Positions 54,049 through 60,996 of a stretch of DNA of 60,996 nt are shown piece after piece (the stretch's first letter is position 1; every line of letters begins with the position of its first letter). Source of the DNA: DASRZM01 sp035686365 (GTDB lineage: Bacteria; Pseudomonadota; Gammaproteobacteria; Xanthomonadales; Xanthomonadaceae); the NCBI GenBank assembly GCA_035686365.1, contig DASRZM010000115.1, positions 1-60,996 of the forward strand. The letters run 5' to 3'. The notes beneath the pieces are model-generated. The model was not told where the DNA came from, did no database searches, and saw nothing but the letters and a program-made list of their open reading frames with translations. A program made the position numbers and the translations under genes.

Positions 54049-54552
54049 ATGAGCCAGATCGCCATCCGCGCCGCGCACCCGGACGATCTGGCCACGCTGG
54101 TCGGATTCGCCTGTGCGATGGCCCTGGAAACCGAGGGCAAGCGGCTGAATCCGGCCACGGTGCGGCGTGGCATCGCCGCGCTGTTCGCGCAGCCGGGTCG
54201 CGGTCGCTACCTGGTGGCTGAGCGCAGCGGTGCGGTCGCCGGCACACTGATGGTCACCTATGAGTGGAGCGACTGGCGCTGCGCCGACTGGTGGTGGATC
54301 CAGAGCGTGTATGTGGCCCCGCCGCACCGCCGCTGCGGCGTGTTCGCCGCGCTGTACCGCCACCTGGAGCACGAGTGCGCCCAGGCGCAGGGCGTGTGCG
54401 GCCTGCGCCTGTACGTGGAGTACGAGAACCAGGCCGCGCAGCGCATCTACGCGGGGCTGGGCATGCGGCACATGCGCTACCACATGTACGAACACGCCCA
54501 GCCGTGGCTGGCGCAGGTGATCGCCACCGGGCCGGGCGAACGGCGAGGCTGA
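54049..54552 (+). CDS. GNAT family N-acetyltransferase
   Basis: A 167-aa GNAT domain. The acetyl-CoA-binding motif is QSVYVAPPHRRCGVFAALYRHLE; the usual R/Q-x-x-G-x-G/A loop is here RRCGVF. The later GLRLYVEYENQAAQRIYAGLGM completes the fold. The ATG at 54049 is chosen because the residues from 54019 are outside the family. The substrate is unknown. It lies 54 bases after ntrC and 71 before the thiolase gene. Confidence 0.87.
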   Translation: MSQIAIRAAHPDDLATLVGFACAMALETEGKRLNPATVRRGIAALFAQPGRGRYLVAERSGAVAGTLMVTYEWSDWRCADWWWIQSVYVAPPHRRCGVFAALYRHLEHECAQAQGVCGLRLYVEYENQAAQRIYAGLGMRHMRYHMYEHAQPWLAQVIATGPGERRG

Positions 54553-54623
54553 AGCGTCCGCGACCGCGCCTGCACAGGCCTGGGCTAAGATTGCCCCATC
54601 CCCGCGATCCGGCCCACCCGATC

Positions 54624-55910
54624 ATGAGCAAGCAAGGCCAGGCGCGGCCCGTCGGCATCGTCGGCGGCGTCCGCATCCCGTTCTGCCGCAGCAACACCGC
54701 CTATGCCGACGTCGGCAACCTGGGCATGTCGATCCGCACGCTCGGAGCGCTGGTCGAACGCTACGGCCTGCACGGCGAGCGCCTGGGCGAGGTGGCGATG
54801 GGCGCGGTGATCAAGCACGCCACCGACTGGAACCTGGCGCGCGAGGCCACGCTGTCCTCCGGCCTGTCGCCGTACACGCCGGGGATCACGCTGCAGCGGG
54901 CCTGCGGCACCAGCCTGGATTCGGCCATCGTTGTCGCCAACAAGATCGCGCTGGGCCAGATCCCGGCCGGTATCGGTGGCGGCTCCGACACCACCTCGGA
55001 CGTGCCGATCGTGTACGGCAAGCGCCTGCGCGGCCGCATCCTGGCGACCGCCCGCGCCCGCAGCCTGGGCGAGCGGCTGCGCGCCTGGAAAGGCTTCTCA
55101 CCGCGCGAGTTCAAGCCCTCGTTCCCCGGCGTCACCGAACCGCGCACCGGCAAGTCGATGGGTGAGCATTGCGAGCTCATGGCCAGGCAATGGGACATCG
55201 CGCGCCAGGACCAGGACGCGCTGGCGCTGGCCTCGCACCACAAGGCCGCGGCCGCCTACGAGGCCGGGTTCTTCCGCGGACTGGTAGTGCCCTTCCGCGG
55301 CGTGGAGCGCGACAACAATCTGCGGCCCGATACCAGCCTGGAGAAGCTGGCCTCGCTCAAGCCGGCCTTCGACAAGACCTCCGGACACGGTACGCTGACC
55401 GCGGGCAATTCCACGCCGCTGACCGACGGCGCCGCCGCCGCGCTGCTGGCCAGCGAGTCGTGGGCGCGCGAACACGGCCACGAGATCCAGGCCTGGCTGG
55501 TCGACGCCGAGGTCGCGGCGGTCGACTTCGCACACGGCGACGGCCTGCTGATGGCGCCGTGCTGGGCGGTCTCGCGGCTGCTCGAGCGCAACGGCCTGGC
55601 CCTGCAGGATTTCGATCTGTACGAAATCCACGAGGCGTTCGCCGCGCAGGTGCTGTGCACGCTCGCGGCCTGGGAGTCGGACGAGTTCTGCCGGCAGCAG
55701 CTGGGGCGGGCGACGGCGATGGGGCCGATCGACCGCGACCGGCTCAATGTCAACGGGTCCTCGGTCGCGCTCGGGCATCCGTTCGCGGCGACCGGGGCGC
55801 GCATCGTGGCCACCGCCGCCGGGCTGCTGGTCGAGCGCGGACAGGGCCGTGCGCTGATCTCGATCTGCACCGCCGGCGGGATGGGCGTGGCCGCCATCCT
55901 GGAACGCTGA
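54624..55910 (+). CDS. acetyl-CoA C-acyltransferase (thiolase, FadI-like)
   Basis: A 428-aa thiolase. Cys94 in LQRACGTSLDS is the acyl-carrying nucleophile. His is in YEIHEAFAAQ, the glycine-rich base region is NVNGSSVALGHPFAATGAR, and the second Cys is in ICTAGGMGVAA. The length and sequence resemble FadI-type long-chain thiolases, with an insert compared with AtoB. The usual partner fadJ/fadB gene is not beside it. A TAAGAT at 54586-54591 may be its -10 box. Confidence 0.88.
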   Translation: MSKQGQARPVGIVGGVRIPFCRSNTAYADVGNLGMSIRTLGALVERYGLHGERLGEVAMGAVIKHATDWNLAREATLSSGLSPYTPGITLQRACGTSLDSAIVVANKIALGQIPAGIGGGSDTTSDVPIVYGKRLRGRILATARARSLGERLRAWKGFSPREFKPSFPGVTEPRTGKSMGEHCELMARQWDIARQDQDALALASHHKAAAAYEAGFFRGLVVPFRGVERDNNLRPDTSLEKLASLKPAFDKTSGHGTLTAGNSTPLTDGAAAALLASESWAREHGHEIQAWLVDAEVAAVDFAHGDGLLMAPCWAVSRLLERNGLALQDFDLYEIHEAFAAQVLCTLAAWESDEFCRQQLGRATAMGPIDRDRLNVNGSSVALGHPFAATGARIVATAAGLLVERGQGRALISICTAGGMGVAAILER

Positions 55911-56006
55911 GCCGGCACGCTGAGCCGGAACGAGCGTCCGAGTGCGACGCAGCGCACTCGACCGGGACCCTCCGCCTATGGCCAGCGCCACTGCCCTCGC
56001 CTGGCG

Positions 56007-56084
56007 AACCTCTGAACAATTTCAGAGGTTCGCGCGCCCTGGATGGCGCGCTCGCGGATCAAGCACGCAAGTGCTTGATCAGAC
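56007..56084 (-). repeat. five-hairpin repeat, copy D (shortened, inverted)
   Basis: HP5 (56007-56016 with 56021-56030), HP4 (56032-56038 with 56045-56051) and HP3 (GATCAAGCAC 56057-56066 with 56071-56080) are kept. HP2 and almost all of HP1 are missing. The right arm of HP3, CTTGATC, continues as AGAC, which is the outer end of HP1 in copy C, where CTTGATC also precedes AGAC. This is what a deletion between the two CTTGATC copies would leave. The repeat lies in the 212-base gap between the thiolase and S9 peptidase genes. Confidence 0.88.
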
Positions 56085-56122
56085 TTTATCCTAGGCTCTT
56101 TGATCCAGACCGGAGACTGCCG

Positions 56123-58171
56123 ATGCGCCCGACCGCGACCGTCCTGGCACTGCTGCTTGCCGCACCGCTGGCCGCCGCGCCGCCGAAGCTGCACGAGAAT
56201 CCGCGGAATCTGCAGCCGATGGACGTGTTCGCGCTCGAATGGGCGCAGGCGCCCGCGGTCTCGCCGGATGGTCGATGGATCGCCTATGAGCGCACCGGAT
56301 TCGACCGTCTGAAGGATCGCCGGCGCAGCGAACTGTGGCTGCTCTCGGCCGATGGCGGCAGCCATCGGCCGCTGACCAGCGGACCCAGTGCGCGGCAGCC
56401 GACCTGGTCGCCGGACGGTACCCGGCTGGCCTACGTGCAGGATGCCGGCAGCAACCGGGCCCAGATCCACGTGCGCTGGATGGACAGCGGCCAGCGCGCG
56501 GTGCTGACCCAGCTCGAGGAGAACCCGGCCGACCTGGCATTTTCGCCCGATGGCCGCTGGATCGCCTTCACCATGCGGGTCCCGGCCGAGGAGGGCGACG
56601 AGCTGGCCGAGCTGCCCAAAAAGCCCGACGGCGCCGACTGGGCGCCGCGGCCGCGGCTGATCGACCGGCTGGTCTACCGACGCGACGGCGCCGGCTACGT
56701 CGAGCCCGGCTACCGCCACGTGTTCGTGGTGCCGGCCGAGGGCGGCGCGCCGCGCCAGCTCACCGACGGCGGCTACGACCACACCGGCCCGGTGGTCTGG
56801 CTGCCGGACGGCCGCGCGCTGGTGGTCACGGCCAACCGCAATCCGGACTGGGAGTACGACCCGCTCGATTCGGAGCTGTACCGGATCGAGCTGGCCGGCG
56901 GCGCGGCCACCGCGCTGACCGATCGCGACGGCCCCGATGCGGCGCCGGCGCTGTCGCCCGACGGCAGGTCCCTGGCCTACCTGGGCTTCGATGATCGCCG
57001 GCTCGCCTACCAGCTCGCCCGCCTGTACGTGCTCGACCTGGGCAACGGCAGCTCGCGTGAGCTCACCGCCACGCTCGACCGCAATGTCTCCGCGCCGGTG
57101 TGGGACGCGCGCGGTCGCGGAATCCATTTCGCCTATACCGACCAGGGCCTGGACAAGCTGGGCTGGGTCGATGCCGGCGGCGGAGCGGTCCGCACGCTGG
57201 CCCAGGACTTCGGCGGCACCGCCATGGGCCGCCCCTACGGCGGCGGCGACTTCCACGCCGCGGGCGGCACCGTGGCGTACACGCGCGGCACCGTCGAGCG
57301 GCCGGCCGAGATCGCCGTGATCCGCGGGCGCGCCGCACCGCGGGTGCTGACCGAGCTCAACCGCGACGCCCTCGACCACAAGCGCCTGGGCGCGGTCGAG
57401 GAGCGCTGGGTCGAATCGAGCGTGGACGGCCTGCGCATCCACGCCTGGGTGGTGAAGCCCCCGGGCTTCGAGGCCGGCAGGAAGTACCCGCTGCTGCTGG
57501 AGATCCACGGCGGCCCGCATGCCGACTACGGCCCGCGATTCGCACCCGAAACCCAGCTGTACGCCAGCGCCGGCTACGTGGTGGTCTATGCCAATCCGCG
57601 CGGCAGCTCCAGCTATGGCGAGGCGTTCGCCAACCTGATCCGCCACGATTATCCGAACAAGGACTTCCACGACCTGATGTCGGTGGTCGATGCGGTCATC
57701 GCCGAGGGCTACGTCGACACCGGCAACCTGTTCGTCACCGGCGGCTCCGGCGGCGGGGTGCTGACGGCCTGGATCGTGGGACACACCGACCGCTTCCGCG
57801 CCGCGGTGGTCGCCAAGCCGGTGATCAACTGGATCAGCTTCGCGCTGACCGCCGACGTGTATCCGTTCTTCACCGGCTACTGGTTTCCGGCGCTGCCGTG
57901 GGAGGATCCCACGCACTACCTGGAACGCTCGCCACTGATGTACGTGGGCCAGGTCAAGACCCCGACCATGCTGCTCACCGGAGAGGACGACCACCGCACG
58001 CCGATCTCCGAAACCGAGCAGTTCTACCAGGCGCTGAAGCTGCGCCGGGTGGACACCGCGATGGTGCGCATCCCGGGCGCCTCGCACGGGATCAACCAGC
58101 GCCCCAGCCACATGCTGGCTCAGGTGCTCTACACGCTGGGGTGGTTCGAGCGCTACCGGCAGCGCGACTGA
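56123..58171 (+). CDS. secreted S9 family prolyl oligopeptidase / acylaminoacyl peptidase-like
   Basis: A 682-aa protein with a signal peptide (MRPTATVLALLLAAPLAAA). Residues about 25-370 are WD40-like beta-propeller repeats (SPDGRWIAY, SPDGTRLAYV). The C-terminal alpha/beta-hydrolase carries Ser542 in VTGGSGGGV, Asp in TGEDDHRTP (620-624 region) and His655 in GASHGINQ. The S9C-type architecture indicates a periplasmic or secreted peptidase cleaving short peptides. The ATG at 56123 is chosen as it starts the signal; the preceding gap contains repeat copy D. Confidence 0.9.
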   Translation: MRPTATVLALLLAAPLAAAPPKLHENPRNLQPMDVFALEWAQAPAVSPDGRWIAYERTGFDRLKDRRRSELWLLSADGGSHRPLTSGPSARQPTWSPDGTRLAYVQDAGSNRAQIHVRWMDSGQRAVLTQLEENPADLAFSPDGRWIAFTMRVPAEEGDELAELPKKPDGADWAPRPRLIDRLVYRRDGAGYVEPGYRHVFVVPAEGGAPRQLTDGGYDHTGPVVWLPDGRALVVTANRNPDWEYDPLDSELYRIELAGGAATALTDRDGPDAAPALSPDGRSLAYLGFDDRRLAYQLARLYVLDLGNGSSRELTATLDRNVSAPVWDARGRGIHFAYTDQGLDKLGWVDAGGGAVRTLAQDFGGTAMGRPYGGGDFHAAGGTVAYTRGTVERPAEIAVIRGRAAPRVLTELNRDALDHKRLGAVEERWVESSVDGLRIHAWVVKPPGFEAGRKYPLLLEIHGGPHADYGPRFAPETQLYASAGYVVVYANPRGSSSYGEAFANLIRHDYPNKDFHDLMSVVDAVIAEGYVDTGNLFVTGGSGGGVLTAWIVGHTDRFRAAVVAKPVINWISFALTADVYPFFTGYWFPALPWEDPTHYLERSPLMYVGQVKTPTMLLTGEDDHRTPISETEQFYQALKLRRVDTAMVRIPGASHGINQRPSHMLAQVLYTLGWFERYRQRD

Positions 58172-58202
58172 GCGCGGCCGCCGGCGACGCGGCACCGCCG
58201 GG

Positions 58203-59465
58203 TCAGCGCGGTTCGCCGCTGAGCCGCGGTACGCCGTGGGCGTCGCGTTCCTCGGTCGGCTCCCGTTGTCCGCCGGCGCGGACCAGGCCCCGCACCGGCA
58301 GCGGTCGCGGGGCCTCGCCGCGCAGCGTGCGCAGCGCATTGGCCAGGCATTCGCGGGCGCGGGTCTCGTCCTGCTGCTCGCCGAACACCCGCCCCAGTTC
58401 CTCCCAGGCCACCGCCCCGGCGCCGTGGGCCAGGGCGCGCTGCAGGTAGTCCTCGGCCTTGCCCCACAGCCGCTCGCGGCGGCACAGCCGGCCCAGTGAG
58501 GTCAGCAAGGCCGGGCTGTCCGGATGGGCCTGCAGCCAGGCTTCGGCGCGCCGGATGCGGGGCCCGTGCTGTTCGGCCGGCAACGAACCCAGGCGCAGCG
58601 CCAGGGTTTCGTCCCAGCCGCGCTTGAGTGTGGCCTCGATCGCCCCGGCGCCGAGTTCGCCGTCCCCGAGTTCGCCCGCGCGCGCGGCGTAGGCATCGAC
58701 CAGCGCGGGCTCGTGGCGCTGGACGCGGGACAACGTCCGCCAGCGCGACTTCAGCGTCGCCAGATCGGCCGACTCGTGCAGCGCGGCCGATTGCAGTTCG
58801 ATTTCCAGTGCCGCCTGCGCCGCACTTTCCAGCGCCTGCGTTCGGCGCAATCCGGCCAGCAAGCCCAGTGCCTGGGCGGCGCGCCCGCTGCCGGCCATCG
58901 CCCGCAGCTGCAGCTCCACGCCGCGCGGCGGAAGTGCGCTGCGCGCGGCCGCCGCGGCGAGCAGCGCTTCGGCCTGTGCCGAGTGGCCCTGCGCCAGCAG
59001 CCGCTCGCAGCGGATCAGCAGCAGCGCGGTGTCGCCGCCGACCTCGCCGGCGGCCTCCGACAGCAGTTCCTCGGCGCGTTCGTCCTCGCCGCGGACCTGG
59101 GCGGCCCGGGCCGCGTACAGCAGCGCCGGCAGCGCCTGCTCGCGGTCGCGGGCGGCGCGCACGAGCAGCCGCTCGGCCTCGACCAGCCGGCCCTCGTGCA
59201 GTGCCACCAGTCCGCCGGCCAGACGTTCGCGGGCGCGCCGGCGCCTGCCGCTGCGCCAGCTGCGCAGCGGCAGGCGCAGCAGCCACAGGCCCAGCGCCAG
59301 CACTGCCCAGGCCAGCAGCAGCGCGAGCGCGGCCACCACCAGCGTGCTCTCGGCGCTCCAGCCGCGCCAGATCACGCGCACGTAGCCCGGATCCTGCGCC
59401 AGCAGGAACCACAGCCAGGCACCGGCCGCAGCCAGGGCGAGCAGCACCAGCACCCGGGCGAACAC
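58203..59465 (-). CDS. hemY: HemY-like TPR membrane protein
   Basis: A 420-aa inner-membrane protein. Two N-terminal membrane segments (about 4-25 and 43-65) are followed by TPR-like repeats, the layout of proteobacterial HemY. Recognisable parts include LAQDPGYVRVIWRGWSAEST and the repeated GRLVEAERLLVRAARD. The start is a GTG at 59465, two bases after the hemX stop, so it is translationally coupled. The protein is linked to heme synthesis by genetics and context but has no proven enzymatic step; it is unrelated to B. subtilis HemY. Confidence 0.9.
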   Translation of the reverse strand: MFARVLVLLALAAAGAWLWFLLAQDPGYVRVIWRGWSAESTLVVAALALLLAWAVLALGLWLLRLPLRSWRSGRRRRARERLAGGLVALHEGRLVEAERLLVRAARDREQALPALLYAARAAQVRGEDERAEELLSEAAGEVGGDTALLLIRCERLLAQGHSAQAEALLAAAAARSALPPRGVELQLRAMAGSGRAAQALGLLAGLRRTQALESAAQAALEIELQSAALHESADLATLKSRWRTLSRVQRHEPALVDAYAARAGELGDGELGAGAIEATLKRGWDETLALRLGSLPAEQHGPRIRRAEAWLQAHPDSPALLTSLGRLCRRERLWGKAEDYLQRALAHGAGAVAWEELGRVFGEQQDETRARECLANALRTLRGEAPRPLPVRGLVRAGGQREPTEERDAHGVPRLSGEPR

Positions 59466-59467
59466 GC

Positions 59468-60580
59468 TCAGGACTCCGGTTCGTGTTGCGGCGCGGCAGG
59501 CAGCGCGCTGCGCGCCGCGCGCACGCCGCGCAGCTCGCGCAAGGTCGCGCCCAGCGCCGGCACCGGCGGCGACAACTCCAGTGCTGCGACCACGGCCAGC
59601 CCCTGCAGGACGCGGCCGACCCGATCGTCGTCGGCGTCGTACAGGCGCTCGATCCGGGCCTGGGCGCGCATCAGCGCGGCGTTGAGCGCAAGGTCGTCGC
59701 GGCGGTCGGCCGCGGCGCGCGCCACGGCCAGGTCCAGCGACAGCGCGGTGCGCTCGGCGGCGCGCACGGCCGGATCCACGATCGCGTCGGTATCGGTGGC
59801 GTCCGGGCCGGTAGCCACGCGCCGGACCGTGACCACCTGCGCGAGCAGGTCACCGAGCCGCGACCCGGCGCCGGCCGGGGCCACCGCGCGGCGGGCAGCG
59901 ACCGAATCGGGCAGCTCCTGCAGCATGGCCGCGACCGCATCGAGTCCGGCGCGGGCGCGGCGCGCACCGTCGGCCGGCACCGCATCGAGCGCGGCCAGTT
60001 CCTGTGCCAAAGTCTCGCGCAGCGTTGCGGCGAGCAGATCGTCGATGCTCGCCAGGGTGGCATCGGCCAGGCGGTAGGCCTGGGTGGCGCCGTCGACATC
60101 GCCGAACAGCGACAGCCGCTCGGCGCCCATCAACAGCAGGAACTCGGCCTCGTTGAGCTTCAGCAGCACCTCGCCGCGCAGGCGCTGCTCGCTGAGCCGG
60201 GCGATCGAATCCTCCAGCAGCGCCGAGCGCTCGCTGACCGCCAGCAACTCCTCGCGCAGCAGCTTGTTGGTGGCGCCGGCATCGTCCAGCCGCTGGGCCA
60301 GGGCCCGCTGCGTGCGCCCGGTGGCGTCCAGGCCCTGCTGCAGCGACCCGATGCTGCGTTCCATCGAGGCGGTGGCCCGGTGCCAGTCCGCGAACTCGCC
60401 GCGCTGGTCGCGGTAACGCTCGAGCTCGCGCCAGCCCAGCACCGCCACGGCGGCCAGCGCCAGCACCAGGAGCAGCCACAGGCCCGCGCCCGCGCGCCGT
60501 CGTGGCCGCGCCGAAGCCGGTGCGGACGTTGCCGGTCGGGGCTGCTCGGGGGCGCCATCGGTTGCTTGCGGGTCGCTCAC
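59468..60580 (-). CDS. hemX: HemX-like membrane protein
   Basis: A roughly 370-aa protein of the HemX family (DUF513). A Pro/Ala/Arg-rich cytoplasmic N-terminus precedes one membrane helix (GLWLLLVLALAAVAVLGW). A helical periplasmic part with EVLLKLNEAEFLLLMGAERL and RLADATLASIDD, both typical of HemX, follows. I placed the start at the GTG at 60580; an in-frame ATG at 60643 would overlap hemD by 26 bases. It sits between hemD and hemY, the usual hemDXY order. It has been called a methyltransferase by annotation, but no methyltransferase motif is present. Confidence 0.85.
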   Translation of the reverse strand: MSDPQATDGAPEQPRPATSAPASARPRRRAGAGLWLLLVLALAAVAVLGWRELERYRDQRGEFADWHRATASMERSIGSLQQGLDATGRTQRALAQRLDDAGATNKLLREELLAVSERSALLEDSIARLSEQRLRGEVLLKLNEAEFLLLMGAERLSLFGDVDGATQAYRLADATLASIDDLLAATLRETLAQELAALDAVPADGARRARAGLDAVAAMLQELPDSVAARRAVAPAGAGSRLGDLLAQVVTVRRVATGPDATDTDAIVDPAVRAAERTALSLDLAVARAAADRRDDLALNAALMRAQARIERLYDADDDRVGRVLQGLAVVAALELSPPVPALGATLRELRGVRAARSALPAAPQHEPES

Positions 60581-60617
60581 GTCGGGGCGGCTCGATGTTC
60601 GTGCACGTTCGAGGATG

Positions 60618-60996
60618 CTACCGGAACGCTTCGTGATTGGCATGCGAGCACAGCGCCGTGGTCAGGGCGGTGGGGGACGCGTCCCGGGCGGGGACGGCTG
60701 CGGCGAAGCCGTGGCCGCGCGCCGCCTCGGCCAGTCGGGGACTGGCGCACACGGCCACCGCGTCGAGCAGCCGCGCGCGGGCACCGGCGGGCAACTGCGC
60801 CAACAGATGGGTGAGTGCTTCGAGGCTGCTGAGCATGAACGCGCGCGGCGGCGGCGCCGATTCGAGTGCGTGCACGCTCGCCGCGTCCAGCCGCGGCGGC
60901 AGCCGCCGGTACACGTCGGCACGGCACACGCGGGCGCCGCGTCCGGCCAGCGCCGGGGCGATCCGGTCGCGACCGCCCGGCGCGGTGACCAGCCCG
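60618..60996 (-). CDS. hemD: uroporphyrinogen-III synthase, C-terminal part
   Basis: The gene runs off the right edge of the window; only the last 125 or so codons are present. The visible sequence has GLVTAPGGRDRIAPALAGRG, then VYRRLPPRLD, FMLSSLEALTHLLAQLPAGA and VAVCASPRLAEAARGHGFAA. These form the second domain of HemD, which closes and inverts hydroxymethylbilane to uroporphyrinogen III in heme synthesis. Order hemD-hemX-hemY, with hemC probably upstream outside the window, is typical for gammaproteobacteria. Confidence 0.88.
   Translation of the reverse strand, partial: GLVTAPGGRDRIAPALAGRGARVCRADVYRRLPPRLDAASVHALESAPPPRAFMLSSLEALTHLLAQLPAGARARLLDAVAVCASPRLAEAARGHGFAAAVPARDASPTALTTALCSHANHEAFR

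Overview
The window is about 61 kb of very GC-rich DNA (around 70% by eye) carrying some 50 densely packed bacterial genes. The organism looks like a gammaproteobacterium, most plausibly of the order Lysobacterales (Xanthomonadales). The evidence is the content: an mlaFEDCBA phospholipid-transport cluster, hemD-hemX-hemY, glnA with a sigma-54 promoter plus ntrBC, GTG/ATG starts with short overlaps, and a REP-associated tyrosine transposase (RAYT) with GTAG/GTGG-headed REP palindromes. I see no rRNA, tRNA, CRISPR array, prophage or plasmid backbone, so this reads as ordinary chromosome.

Layout. 1-8.4 kb: an ABC-2 exporter (yadGH), tatD, a secreted protein, the helicase hrpB and a secreted DUF885 peptidase. 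8.5-10.7 kb: a MotA/TolQ-like plus OmpA/MotB-like pair with a long coiled coil. 11.1-15.6 kb: the mla cluster (ATPase, permease, MCE protein, periplasmic shuttle, STAS protein, outer-membrane lipoprotein), interrupted by non-coding repeats. 15.6-26.9 kb: folE, a GT41 glycosyltransferase, a fused indolepyruvate ferredoxin oxidoreductase, a gamma-glutamyltransferase and TPR proteins, one fused to a 2-oxoglutarate oxygenase. 27-30 kb: an orphan ParA, the RAYT with its REP pairs, and a Ycf46-like AAA+ ATPase. 30-39.9 kb: a large secreted serine protease, sixA, a YceI protein, a phospholipase-D-type lipoprotein, a DUF1232 protein, a hotdog thioesterase, a PlsC-type acyltransferase and a YheT hydrolase. 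39.9-47.5 kb: a TPR-sulfotransferase, a PEBP protein, uppP, two small stress-type proteins, glnA and a hypothetical protein. 47.5-54 kb: a kinase/ECF sigma pair, an LTA-synthase-like sulfatase and ntrBC. 54-61 kb: a GNAT enzyme, a thiolase, an S9 peptidase, and hemY, hemX and the C-terminal part of hemD.

Co-operation. The clearest functional units are mla (outer-membrane lipid asymmetry), nitrogen control (ntrBC acting on the sigma-54 promoter of glnA 7 kb away) and the heme genes. Several envelope functions lie close together (mla, plsC-like, PLD lipoprotein, uppP, the sulfatase), but they are separate transcription units.

The most unusual signal is non-coding. A roughly 145-bp element made of five consecutive hairpins occurs four times: after the OmpA-like gene, between mlaE and mlaD, between mlaB and mlaA, and, shortened, before the S9 peptidase. 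Its stems keep pairing while their sequence changes, so structure appears to be maintained. A separate REP family of about 25 bp, the likely substrate of the RAYT, occurs in six copies and also shows compensatory stem changes.
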